Of a stretch of DNA of 64,000 nt, positions 1 through 11,728 are shown piece by piece (the stretch's first letter is position 1; every line of letters starts with the position of its first letter). The position numbers and the translations under genes were made by a program. The notes below the pieces were generated by a model, which was not told the origin of the DNA, ran no database searches, and was given only the letters and a program-made list of their open reading frames with translations. The stretch is from Phorcus lineatus. Lineage: Eukaryota > Mollusca > Gastropoda > Trochida > Trochidae. The stretch covers positions 19,100,960 to 19,164,959 of the forward strand of contig OV121084.1 of NCBI GenBank assembly GCA_921293015.1, read 5' to 3'.

Positions 1-1530
1 CTATAATATCAACATCGTTAAATCCGCGTCTTGGATATTACAGCACAATATCGAATGTAAAATATCGGCCAGAGTGGCTGAAACTTGATCCAAGGACTTG
101 GTAAACTGCCTCATTCAAACCAAATACCCCTACCACCGCGGAACAAAGCCTGCAATTAACTTGCCCATTAAGCCGGCCATATACATACACGATAAAGACC
201 ACCTCTTGAGAAGGAATTCGAAAGACATATGAAAGATTTGTTGGGCGTGTTTGGTTGAGGTAAGTATCACGGGAGAGTGGGAAAAGGCAAGGAGAGAGAA
301 CACCGCCTTGTTTTATACCCTTCGTGTTTTACCCATCCAGCAATTAATTTCTGTGTTTTCAACTTACAAAACGTAAAAAAAAACATCACTGTTACTTAAT
401 CTCGCAATATATACTGAGTGAATACTTCAGCTGGTAAATAGAAAGGACGAGCATGGAGCTTTGTCTTAACCCTGGTTGGTTGATGGCAGGAGTAATTAAA
501 GGATATAATAGGTACTAGAAATAGATACATAGAAGCTGGACGGGGAATGTCCCAACCACGGGGATGCACCCAGCAACCCTTCCCCTTCCAGTCACACCTG
601 TTCCGTCACTTTGCAACTCTGGCGCTTTGAAGGGTTCCAGGATTGGAGAGTGCCAAAACTTATGGCTTCTGTCATTTGGTAAATTGCTGTGATGAATCTT
701 GGAAGATGATGAGGTCAGAGATGGATTGCTGCACTGTCAGGCCAGACATGCGTGCTGATAATCGACATGGATGTATAGATATGCACGAGTCTTTACAGTT
801 ACAACACGGGAATCCTGTGCAGCATGTGGCGGAAATAGATCATGCAATTGACATCAAAAGTATTCTTTTGACCGATATTGTGTAACGTGTATGTAAACTT
901 AAGTAGTCGAAAATAGTGACTGGGTTTCGTTTATATGTTTATCTCATTTCGTTTAAAACATTTGAGTTAAGAAGATAACGCGTTTCATAGGAACCTGTTT
1001 CTGTACATCTACATGTTTACTTGTAGAAACTTTCAATAAGTAACATAAAATTTGTAACCATATTTGTATATTATCATTTCTCGGATCTATCCATACAAAG
1101 ATAAACCATTAAAATGTAAATACTGACGAAATCATAACATCGTAACGTTGGAGAATTATCCGCCATTATTTATGTTTGGAAAGGAAAGTCTGTAACATAA
1201 TAATGAAATATCAGCTACGGCCCTTGAATACCAGAAGGGTTCCATGTCCAGCGAATGCATGGAGCAACTCTACTATTCTGTGTGCAAGTCTTGCACAACT
1301 CGTGTCCCAAAAATGTATGTTCTCTGTGTGCAACAATTCGATCTTTGCTCTCGTTGTTTTTGTCTGAATAATGTTTGTCCAAAATGGCTGAAGCCATCTT
1401 GCATTGCCAAATGATAAAATGGTTTGATACCTTTCGAAACGTTCAACGTATGAGGGTAAGCCCGTAGAGTTGTTCAGAAAAGAGCTCAGACGTTAATGTT
1501 TGTGTGCATTGATGCGTTAAAGTTAAAGTG
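1..1530. other. Unclassified noncoding DNA
   Basis: No recognisable gene, RNA or repeat was found here. The two modest open frames (643-885 plus, 1176-1367 plus) lack similarity to any family I know. The first begins at a TTG codon and neither has convincing splice or promoter context. A YY1-like inverted pair lies at 1381-1400 and is listed separately. Confidence 0.6.
1381..1400. promoter_or_regulatory. Inverted pair of YY1-like words
   Basis: AAAATGGC (1381-1388) faces GCCATCTT (1393-1400) across a 4-base spacer, giving an imperfect inverted repeat of the YY1/Pho-type core AARATGGC. The words are plain in the sequence. Factor binding is an inference, since the core is short and recurs by chance. 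Confidence 0.25.
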
Positions 1531-2752
1531 GGTTACCATCCATTTGTATAAAATGGCCTATGGTTACACATGAACCTGGTTACAACCCAGTTGTATAAAA
1601 TGGCCTATGGTTACACAGAGACCTGGTTACAACCCAGTTGTATAAAATGGCCTATGCTTACACAGAGACCTGGTTACCACCCAGTTGTATAAAATGGCCT
1701 ATGCTTACACAGAGACCTGGTTACCATCCATTTGTATAAAATGGCCTATGGTTACACAGAGACCTGGTTACCATCCAGTTGTATAAAATGGCCTATGGTT
1801 ATTCAGAGACCAGGTTACCACCCAGTTGTATAAAATGGCCTATGCTTACACAGGAACCTGGTTACCACCTCGTTGTATAAAATGGCCTATGGTTACACAG
1901 AGACCTGGTTACAATCCAGTTGTATAAAATGGCCTATGCTTACACAGAGACCTGGTTACCACCCAGTTGTATAAAATGGCCTATGCTTACACAGAGACCT
2001 GGTTACCATCCATTTGTATAAAATGGCCTATGGTTACACAGAGACCTGGTTACCATCCAGTTGTATAAAATGGCCTATGGTTATTCAGAGACCAGGTTAC
2101 CACCCAGTTGTATAAAATGGCCTATGCTTACACAGGAACCTGGTTAACACCTCGTTGTATAAAATGGCCTATGGTTACACAGGAATCTGGTTACCACCTC
2201 GTTGTATAAAATGGCCTATGGTTACACAGAGACCTGGTTACCACCCAGTTGTATAAAATGGCCTATGCTTACACAGGAACCTGGTTACCACCTCGTTGTA
2301 TAAAATGGCCTATGGTTACACAGGAATCTGGTTACCACCTCATTGTATAAAATGGCCTATGGTTACACAGAGACCTGGTTACCACCCAGTTGTATAAAAT
2401 GGCCTATGCTTACACAGGAACCTGGTTACCACCTCGTTGTATAAAATGGCCTATGGTTACACAGGAATCTGGTTACCACCTCATTGTATAAAATGGCCTA
2501 TGGTTACACGGAGACCTGGTTACCACCCAGGTGTATAAAATGGCCTATGCTTACACAGGAACCTGGTTACCACCTCGTTGTATAAAATGGCCTATGGTTA
2601 CACAGGAATCTGGTTACCACCTCATTGTATAAAATGGCCTATGGTTACACAGAGACCTGGTTACCACCTCATTGTATAAAATGGCCTATGCTTACACAGG
2701 AACCTGGTTACCACCTCATTGTATAAAATGGCCTATGCTTACATAGGAATCT
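1531..2752 (+). repeat. 47-bp minisatellite, 26 units, with higher-order structure
   Basis: Twenty-six tandem units of exactly 47 bp run head to tail. Each starts GGTTACCAC or a near variant and carries the invariant core TTGTATAAAATGGCCTATG, then TTACACAG. The core recurs with 47-bp spacing from 1550 to 2725 with no indel. Variants sort into classes at the CCCAG/CCTCG/CATTT site, at GGTT versus GCTT after CCTAT, and at the tail (GAGACCT, GGAACCT, GGAATCT). Units 3-8 (1625-1906) and 9-14 (1907-2188) form a near-duplicate six-unit block of 282 bp. From unit 13 a three-unit, 141-bp block repeats four times (2095-2658). Because 47 is not a multiple of three, a coding role is unlikely. Perfect length conservation suggests recent homogenisation. 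Confidence 0.97.
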
Positions 2753-2862
2753 TGAATCTTAGCCTGGTCACAAGCTCATGATGTTTTAATATTATGACAG
2801 TATGATGTTAAACAGATCTACCAATATGATTATTATTTTCAATAGCAGATATATTTTACTGT

Positions 2863-2865
<3 letters not shown>

Positions 2866-2925
<60 letters not shown>
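2866..2925. repeat. (TA)n microsatellite
   Basis: An uninterrupted alternating TA run of about 60 bp lies shortly after the 47-bp minisatellite. Such tracts are self-complementary, can extrude cruciforms and are highly length-variable. Confidence 0.97.
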
Positions 2926-2927
<2 letters not shown>

Positions 2928-5900
2928 CAAAAGCAGTAACATTTCTTATAACAATTATCATCAGACCATTATTTAGGCCTAGATATGATAATCTAATTCA
3001 ATCAGCTAACATTGCCATTATCTATGATAATGTTTAATTATACAAAAAAGTGACTATAAGATTGATTGTTTACAAACTCGAGCCATTCTTTACATCGTAA
3101 GATCTCATACGTGTCATGCATAAGATGAGTTGTATCAAATGATTCATTCCAATGTTTTAACTCGCCGATTAGACCGAAATTTCGAGTATGAGTCTATGCT
3201 TGCATAGAATGAAACTTTACGAACCACAACCCTTAAAATTCGATATCTTATGACCACAAACAAATCATAAAAATAGTATAAATTTGCGATATGTTACGAA
3301 CACCTCGTAACAGTTAAGATTGTTTATAAAAGCGGCAAGCATCCAGCGCACAACAAGTCTGGAAGGGTGGCAGGTTAATGGCGTTATTCGATCTAGAAGT
3401 GCACACCTCGTCTCCTGGGTGTTAAAGTACTGAAAACACGCTACATTTACCTGTGCTCAGGTGTTGAGAGGTAGTAGGGCCTTCTGTAATGTATGTAGTG
3501 ACATGTGTCAAAATACCGGCACATCGTGTGAAGTGATATATAGGATATTATGTCATGTGTTATTGCAATTCATTGCGTCATGTGATGCTGCCTCCTGTCT
3601 CGCTTCATACTGAGTCTTGTGATTGACAGTTAAAGACAAAGCACTTTGAAATGCCTTACGAAATGTTCATTAGGTCCCTTGTTACATACAGGGAAGGGAG
3701 GGAGAGAAAGAGACAGGCAGACAGACATGATTTGTTTTTAAAATCTTGATTCAAATTGTTCGTCTTCTCATAATATTATCTTATATTTTTCTATGTAAAT
3801 AGTTTTAAGACTGAGTTGTCATAAGGAAACTTGAAATGGCTATTCTAAAGCTTTTTTTGACTTTCATATCTACACATTCTACCACAGATCAAAGGAATCT
3901 GGTAAAATATCACCACTTTGTAAAGACCTTGACGTTTAGATAGTTTTAAAAAGCTACAAACGCAACATTGGGTAATGAGACAAAATGACGCTGTCACATT
4001 TCGAGATACGAATCTGCATTCACTTATCAAAAGAGCAAATCTGACCGAAATTAAACACATTTGTAACCTGTTCTTCCAAGCATCTCCAAGCCATTGTATA
4101 TTTCATCTCTGTCGTTGTACATTTCATCATCTCGTTACAGGATGAATGTAACCCATGAAGACATCGCTAAGGAATTAGCAAAACATTTGTCCATGTCTCT
4201 CTGAAGTGGATTTATAATTGTATCCAGAGCGGAGAGACCAAGACATCAAGAACATCAGACAGATTAGGGCTCTTTGTCAACAAAAGCGCAAGGCCAGTCT
4301 TTATGCCTGTGAAGAGAGGTGGGATACCTCAAAGACATAGTCCATTTGACTAAAGGCAAGGAGATAAGACTAAATGGCTCAAGTCAGAAAGTTAACAAGT
4401 CAACAAAACCACAATGATCGGTTACGGACAAGTTACGAAATACTTTCATGCTTGGTCGGACATGAAATGGACGACTAATGGGAAAAGTGCTTGACCATTA
4501 TGCTGACCACTGGTTGAGTGCCGGTGGCGTTTGAACAGCAGTGGTCAAAGGTCCGTGCGACTGGACATGGCCAAATTGCCTTGGGCACCCTCGGGACTAC
4601 ATTTGGACATTATAAACATAGAACGTGGGGAAAATCATTAATGATATAGAATTACAATGTAAACGCAATAATTAGACAGGGGATGTAGCAGGTCCTGTCG
4701 GTAAAAGCAATTTTGGGAGAAGTGTTTATTTCAGTCGCAGGTGTAAAAGATCAAAGAGGCCGATGACAGGTTCTTCCTGCTTCATTAAGTACTACGAACA
4801 GGTAGCATTGTCAATTACAGCTGACGTCAGCAAGTGATTGACATATCGAGTGTGGTATCGCTTGTATTACAGGCAGAGCAGTACGTGGGTCGCGATATAG
4901 CCCTCATCATCCCCTGTTGACAGACAGACCACGTTGATTGCAAAGCCAACTGCAACCTCGCCATTATGTGGCCAATACGATTGTGATAAGACGATTTGGA
5001 AAGCCTTCAATGACATGATGCAAATTTCACTATCAGAGTGATTAGGAATTGAGGTTGATTGGCTATTATGAATATGTTATTGACAGCCCTTGACATGTTA
5101 TTACTAATTAGAAAAGCGATCTACTCTCCGCTTGTGAAATTCTTTGTCTTTCGATATGGGGAAGTGACAAGCGGGTTTGGTTAGCCTTGGCGAATCAGTG
5201 AAACTGACTAGAAAACTCGTCATGTGTGAAATTTGATTTTAGTTTGGCCAGGAACTTAGTTTCACCATGGTTTCTCCACATGAGGGAATCAACGCGATTT
5301 TTATTAGTTTAACTGTTAGGAATTTTACTTCAAAGGTTTTGATAAATTGACAATAATATTAAAAGCCCCCAGTCAATATCTTTTTTTCAATTTAACTTTT
5401 TATCACTTTGCAAAGCATTTTTTTTCCATTTTCGTTTTTGCCTGTTGAAACATTCTAAAGTTCGTTTGACATTTCCAAAACAGTTCATGTAAGAAACCAT
5501 TTTTCAGAGTTTGATGAATTTGAAACGTATGCATTAGAATATACAATGGACAAAGTAAAAAAAGGGATATGAGAAAATTCTGAAACTAGAATTAAGGACA
5601 TATGTTAACTTCGATCACCCGATAAACTATTAATAACGAAATCGACAATATCCCTAATTTATTTTGCCAGTATATAACACAATAAATGTGGAGATATTGA
5701 TTCAACGAAGTTTATTAGAACGAGTCCTTGAATGGTTCAAATGATATGAAATAAAATTAATATTTCAAAACCTTAAACAGTGTGTAACTTTCATCAACTT
5801 ATTTCGATTTTTCTCCCGACTTTAAAGTTTTCTACATTTAATCAAGAATCATATTCTTCATCAGATGCATGGTAAGGATGTAAGGAGACACGGAACGACC

Positions 5901-6995
5901 TTTACTGTACCAGTTTTCTTGTCTCATAACTTCCGGGTGGATCTGCTCTCTGAAGGTACAGAACACGGTCTTGAAACGTTTCAGAAACAGTCGACATAGA
6001 GCTGGACTCCTTTCACGGAATGGAATACAGTTCTACTTGAATAACCTGAACTTCCATCTTTACATTATGGTTATGGAATATTCATGCTTATCGAATACTT
6101 TGATACTTTGTCAAACGAAGCACAGAGAAGACCCGTCTTCTTGCATCATCGTCATTGGTACGAGCTGATTTGATAGTCAGATGGTTACATAGAGTCGCAC
6201 AAACAAATACACAGCAACATTTGGATATTCTTATTTTCGACCAATCATTCCAACGCAATTACGTTTCATTTTCGTGTCCATGGTTTCCATGTGTGTATTG
6301 ATTACCCTATGCCTGTTATTGATAGATAAGTTTTTAAAAAGTGGTTAAAAGTGTCTCTCCCAAGATTTCTCCCTCCAATACTATGAATGGGTACTTGGGT
6401 GTAGACTTTACTTCCATAGGAAAAGCAGAGTCTGATAACAGGAATATGTAGCCACTACCATATGCTTTTTTTGCTTAACCCGAAGGTTACAGCCAATACA
6501 ATTTACACATGATTCGTGTTTCGAACCTCATACATAGAATTTTGCTCTGGTGCATGACATCACATGACATGTTGGTATATTACTTCTAGATATGTTACTT
6601 TTTTCAAGCTTAAAACTACAGAACGACCATTGCGTTGATTTCTGGTGTCTGAATTCGAATAGATATTCTTGCTATCTTGTGTTAATGTGGCGAACAGTTC
6701 TTTTATCTAAATGTCAGATTTCGCCGATAAGTACCATATACACTCTGTGCTATTTAAATACTCATAATTATCATGTAGTGTCTAGTACTATCTTAATTAC
6801 ATATAAGCATTGACTGTTTCATCGTATATTAGAAGCATTATTGCACCAACTCAAGTAAACTAATATTTGCAAAAATTACTAAACTTTTTTTTTTATATGT
6901 GATATGAAATAAGAATATAAAGGAGTCCAAAACAATTCATAAAGTCAGGTTAACGTGTCGATATTTCTAGACTAAGAAGGCTATTTTAATGCCTT
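2926..6995. other. AT-rich noncoding DNA
   Basis: No gene or repeat family was recognised. A TATAAAAG word at 3325-3332 is followed by a slightly GC-richer patch (to about 3430), and a purine-rich run lies at about 3691-3720. A more GC-balanced patch occupies about 4240-4960. The open frames at 5971-6168 and 6592-6813 are short and have no family resemblance. Confidence 0.55.
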
Positions 6996-7007
6996 CCCAG
7001 CAGGCAC

Positions 7008-7140
7008 AAGACGTCTTTTAGACGTCTAAATTAGGTCTAAATTGGCTTAGACGTCTATTAGACGTCTATTCGACGTCTTCATTTAGACGTCTAAGCCTAG
7101 ACGTTGAATAGACGTCTAAAAGACGTCTTAAGATAGACCT
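7008..7140. repeat. Left subterminal AGACGTCT array
   Basis: Directly inside the left TIR lie about ten exact or degenerate copies of the palindromic octamer AGACGTCT, joined by AT-rich linkers such as TTTT, AAA and ATT. Many adjacent copies are 11 bp apart. Similar arrays in other DNA transposons bind transposase, which is the likely role here by analogy. Confidence 0.85.
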
Positions 7141-7394
7141 GCACTTTCATACAATTTTATTATAATGCTCTTATATTTCAGTTTGAAAGATGTTTCCTTT
7201 GCTTATTGAATATAAACAAACCTTTCCAAAGTTAGGTATTAAACATTGAAAGATTTCTGTCACTTTACATGAATATTACAATATATTTTGTAGGTAAAGA
7301 AAATATTTGCATCAAATAATATATAACACTCAAATGTTATTCATATTTATCAAAAGTACAAATTTATAAGAAGAAAAATTATGAAATGTTCTGG

Positions 7395-7470
7395 GTGAAG
7401 AGATTCGAACTTCAATCCAGATCGAAATTGTAGTCAATGCAGTGCTCTGGGCCATGCAGAGTTGCGACCC
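7395..7470 (-). repeat. tRNA-like (SINE-type) segment inside the transposon
   Basis: On the minus strand an A-box-like TGGCCCAGAGCA (complement of 7443-7454) is followed at tRNA-like spacing by a B-box-like AGTTCGAATC (complement near 7402-7411). The cloverleaf is poor: the T-stem has mismatches, so a functional tRNA is unlikely. A tRNA-derived SINE head, or a decayed pseudo-tRNA captured by the element, fits better. Confidence 0.35.
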
Positions 7471-7521
7471 TTACATCAGCTTTAATTAGGCGCCATTTTC
7501 AATCCTTTGTTCTCAAAAGAG

Positions 7522-8674
7522 ATGGGATTTCTCGATATCAACGCATCTGAAGTGGTGTTCCTTACGGATTTTTTCGTCCACAGTTTAGGTAAGACTATGT
7601 TTACTGTATATAGGACACGCTAATTAGTTTTACCTTGTCAGTAATCAAGATTCTCATTCGTCGGTATCTTTCCTTTGTTTTCAATGGTCGTGCATCTGAT
7701 GGTATGTACAGCCTCTTCCATAAATAACTTTCAGCTCGTAATTTTGTGATGCTACTTCAAAATATGTGTGTAGTGTGTTAGTATACATATTTGAAGGAAA
7801 ATATAGCTTTCTCTATTTTTTTAATGAAACCAAATAATTCATGACCAAATTCTTTCCCCAGGTTTTCTGTTACCCGAACTTTCATAGTGGAATATTAATG
7901 ATTAATACACCCTTATTAAATGCAGAGAACCTGATTCAGTGTGGAACATTTTCATTTTCAGATAACTGTCATTTTAATTCACTGCAAAAGAAACCTTTTT
8001 AGATTCAACTATTATTAGTTTCTAGTTAGTAATATATAAGTTTCATTTGGTGTCTGTGTATACGTTTATGTTTTTATTAAATCAATTTTTTCTGGACACG
8101 TAGCTTACCAAATAATTAACAGTGTTAACATATATTTTGATTTGCATCTGAACATATAGGTACAAATGTACAAAATCATAAATTGAGATAACAATTAATT
8201 GGTATTTTGTTACCCGAACTTTCATAGTGGAATATTAATTATTAAGACACCCTTATTAAATGCAGAGAACCTGATTCAGTGTGGAACATTTAATTTTTCT
8301 GATAACTCATTTTAATTCACTGCAATAGAAACCTTTTTATAATAGTTAACTTATGACGTAGATTCAACTATTATTAGTTTCTTGTTAGTAATAAGGTTTC
8401 ATTTGGTGTCTGTGTATACATTTATATTGAATTTTTCAGGACACGTAGCTTACCAAATATTTAACAGTGTTAACAAATATTTTGATTTGAATCTGAATAT
8501 ATATGGGTACAAATGTTGACCATGATCATGAGTTGAGATAACAATTAAGGTTTCAATTTATTTTCAGATACTTTGACAAATCTGTTACAAGGACGCAGTC
8601 AAGGATACAATTCTCAAGAACGGCGGAATTCTTTTAAGATGCTCTTCGAGGGTGCAGGAAGAAAATGGCCTTGA
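7522..8674 (+). CDS. Putative two-exon small gene inside the transposon
   Basis: This is a hypothetical frame that I do not recognise. Exon 1 would start at ATG 7522 (a purine lies at -3, G at +4) and run to G 7588, next to a strong donor AG|GTAAGA at 7589. The final exon would start at 8568 after TTTATTTTCAG and stay open to TGA at 8672-8674. The join falls after the first base of a codon, and the spliced frame of about 57 residues has no internal stop. The exon 1 part starts MGFLDINASEVV and the last part ends near GAGRKWP. An AATAAA sits at 8841-8846. A YY1-like CGCCATTTTC lies 31 bases upstream of the ATG, a common position for this motif near transcription starts. An alternative acceptor at 7860-7861 would give a stop within about nine codons. 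An open frame of this length is not very improbable by chance, so the call rests on the combined signals. Confidence 0.28.
7869..8547 (+). repeat. 340-bp direct duplication inside the transposon
   Basis: Two adjacent copies (7869-8197 and 8209-8547) both start GTTACCCGAACTTTCATAG and end TTGAGATAACAATTAA, offset by 340 bp. They differ by point changes and small indels, so the duplication is not recent. Both copies lie in what would be the intron of the putative gene. Confidence 0.93.
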
Positions 8675-9228
8675 ATCAGGACATTCATACTTTAAGAATT
8701 AATCTTCAGCTTTGGACAGTGATATGAAGATTTGACAAATCTGATTCTAAGTAAAGTTAATTTTTCAAAACATATAAAAGCTAATATGTTTGTATTATTA
8801 CAATATATACGTTGATTGCATTAAATAGATTTTTATATTGAATAAATATTTCATCTTATTTGAGCTTTTTTCTTGCTTATTTTCAAGGCACAATTGCTCA
8901 TCATTTAGTTTGAAATTTTTTAATCTATTCATAAGAAAATGTAAACCTAAACATGAAATTAAGTTACCATATCAAATTCTAAAATGGTATCCATTATTAG
9001 TCATTATATTGTTTTAAATGTGAAATAATTGGGCTTAATTGTATCCATTTTCATCTAAAATATGCAATTGTGCCTTACAAATTACAGGTTTTTGTTTGAA
9101 GCTCTGAAACCTGATGAAGTTCCCACTGCATAACATTATTATACTGGGGTATAACACAACCACTAAAGGACATGTGTTAAACTTTTTTCAGACTTCTGTT
9201 AAATATTTTGGGAGGTATTTACACTTCT

Positions 9229-9568
9229 AATAGAGGTTTAATGTAGGTCTAACAAACGTCTAAAAAAGGTCTATTAAACGTCTAAAAGACGTCTACTAGA
9301 CGTCTAATAAACGTCTAAAAGACGTCTAATAAATGTCTAATAAACGTCTAAAAGACGTCTAATCAATGTCTAAAAGACGTCTAATATACGTCTAAAAGAC
9401 GTCTAATATACGTCTAGACGTCTAATATACGTCTAATAGACGTCTACCTTTAGACGTCTAATAGACGTCTAGGCTTAGACGTCTTTCTAGTCCCACAGAT
9501 TAGACTATATTTAGACGTCTTTTAGACGTCTAGGCTAGACGTCTATTAGACGTCTAATAGACGTCTAT
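9229..9568. repeat. Right subterminal AGACGTCT array
   Basis: This array is longer than the left one, with roughly 25-30 exact or degenerate copies of AGACGTCT. In the middle the copies follow a regular 11-bp period, with units such as ACGTCTAAAAG and ACGTCTAATAA partly alternating. A short array-free gap with TCCCACAGATTAG occurs near 9490-9505. The array abuts the right TIR. The left/right asymmetry resembles transposons whose two ends bind transposase differently. Confidence 0.88.
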
Positions 9569-9580
9569 GTGCCTGCTGGG

Positions 9581-11582
9581 TTTCTAGGTTCTGAATTGCA
9601 CCCTAAAACTCGAGTGGCCTCAAAAACTTCATCTCTACAAATAATATCTGGTTCATTCATTGACCCTTTAAAACATACATCATTTCCAAAATTATTTGTC
9701 CGATAATGAAAGAAAGTCAAAGAGAGTTCCTCTGCTCGAGGTTTAGAGTCTCACATTCTGAGAAGGTTTACATGGAAGAAGTAGGGGACTGTAATATAGG
9801 CTAGTGTCAATTAAACCTTCGTTTCTACATAAATAAACTTGACTGACGCGGTTTTTACATCCGTCTAAAATGTCTATTCGCTCAAAATACTCTTGAACAT
9901 GGTCGTGACACAGTTTCTAACATCTTAAACTTAAACAGAATATCTTCTAAACACTCGCAGTTATTAGTTAACCTCCCAAAATGTCAAGGTAAAAAAAACA
10001 ATTATTTGTTATAAAGACATAACTTTAGCAAGGCTTCAGATAGATGCATGATGTAACAGAAAATCTCAACCATTTTTCAATAATACCGCACTTCGTCCAA
10101 CACTAAAGCAGAAACGTGAACATACATTTCGGTAATCAAAAGAACGGAGAGATATGCCGGAGGCGGAATTACGCTTAATTTTGGGCAGGTCCGCATTAAC
10201 TGTTGGCGAATGCCGCAGTAAATAACATGTAAGCAACTATGGAAGTAAAACGGTGACAGATATGAGAGCGCCTTGGGTCACCCCTCGATCCAGGCAACAA
10301 TGGCCGATCCATCAAATTTGTTTAAACTTCTTCCCGTCTTTCCATTTTCTCAGTTCAGAGTTCATATTTTGATAAACGACCAATTGTTTTAAAGAAGGGA
10401 TCGACTATTGTCCTGCCCCTGTGTTAACATTGTTTAGACTAATCAGATCCCGGTCTACGTAACCGATTATTTGTGGGCGGTGAAGTTGCACGTCAAACTT
10501 AAATCCACTAAGATATGGCCGAGTGTTGACAGAGTCCACAATGTGACAAGGCACCTTGCTGTTGTGTGAAATATCATGTAATGATATGTGATAAATATTA
10601 TTACATACATCTTACATATGCCTTCATCAGGTTCTATATTTAGATATGAACTTACGATCGCAAGATTAAAAATACACGCTTTTATTCATGTCGTCAGCTG
10701 AAGGATCTAATTCGGTGTCAAGTCGTTAACTGTATTGATACATTGATTGATTTGTCAAATACAAGTAAGAACCATAAGTTCAGTGAATTTCGTTTTCGGT
10801 AATAACATTATACACTTAACAAGATAAGTTACTAAGGAACACTACGATTTTTCACAAATAGATATTCTTCAGTTTACATAATGATTCAATTTATGCTCAA
10901 ATTTTGAATAAGGGGCGTTCCTTAACTTTCTGGTAGAGTATACTTGAATCTGTACGAGTTATCATAGTGGGTCATATACCGACTTTCCTTTTCCACTGTG
11001 ACATGTACGACATTTATTAGCGACCAGACACACATTTGGAAAGTCATTTTTTATTAGACATTCTAGATTGTATCGGTTCTATAGATTCGAGATTAAAATA
11101 CACATATCCTCGTTTAGAATGTTATTTTGATGAAAGTTTTAAGCACAAGTACCCCTTGAAGAATACCCTGATCGTACCGTCCTTCACCCCTCAATTCATA
11201 TCACCTCAGGTGAAGTGTAGCAGGATATATGATTCAAGAAGACACAACAGACATTCGATTTGACCCTTCAGTAATAAGAAAAGCCAAAATGACACTTCCT
11301 GGTGGTATGTGATTTTTATTCATACCATCGTTTAAAAGATTCAGATTAAGACCTATATACATATGTACATCGGAATATACACCAATATCCATATACATGT
11401 CCAACTTGTGACAACTTAATTCACTATTTATGTCTGTCTGTTCATTTCGAGAGTGAATATGTGACACCTATATGTATAGAAGAGCAAATTAGTCATCAAT
11501 GTTAGTTATTCATTCTCATTTGGGTACATGACAACGGATTTCATAACTGGTAGGTAACACGCCTTTGAGCATTAGGTATGAA
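9581..11582. other. Noncoding DNA with a GC-richer patch
   Basis: No gene was recognised. About 10,120-10,330 is richer in GC and CpG than its surroundings and may be a conserved regulatory element. The frames at 11036-11263 (plus) and 11234-11467 (minus) have no recognisable family and lie in AT-rich sequence. Confidence 0.5.

Positions 11583-11728
<146 letters not shown>

Larger units (their letters stand above)
6996..9580. mobile_element. TIR DNA transposon with AGACGTCT subterminal arrays
   Basis: CCCAGCAGGCAC at 6996-7007 is mirrored exactly by GTGCCTGCTGGG at 9569-9580. Similarity between the ends continues for about 36 bp into arrays of the palindrome AGACGTCT at both termini. Together these define a 2,585-bp element. 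No clear target-site duplication is visible: flanks read ...GCCTT and TTTCTAG..., sharing at most TT. No frame long enough for a transposase exists inside, so the copy is non-autonomous or internally rearranged. The interior contains a tRNA-like segment, a gene-like two-exon frame and a 340-bp direct duplication. TIRs plus dense subterminal repeats are typical of several cut-and-paste superfamilies. I cannot assign the superfamily from sequence alone. Confidence 0.85.

Noticed and set aside
1531..2752. CRISPR-like array
   Set aside because: The units are directly adjacent and vary throughout. There are no unique spacers and the DNA is eukaryotic in character.
3325..3432. TATAAAAG followed by GC-richer sequence as a promoter
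   Set aside because: No initiator at suitable spacing and no downstream frame. Such words are frequent in AT-rich DNA.
3461..3485. GAGGTAGTAGGG, resembling the let-7 5' end
   Set aside because: Identity stops after 11 bases and no precursor hairpin is visible.
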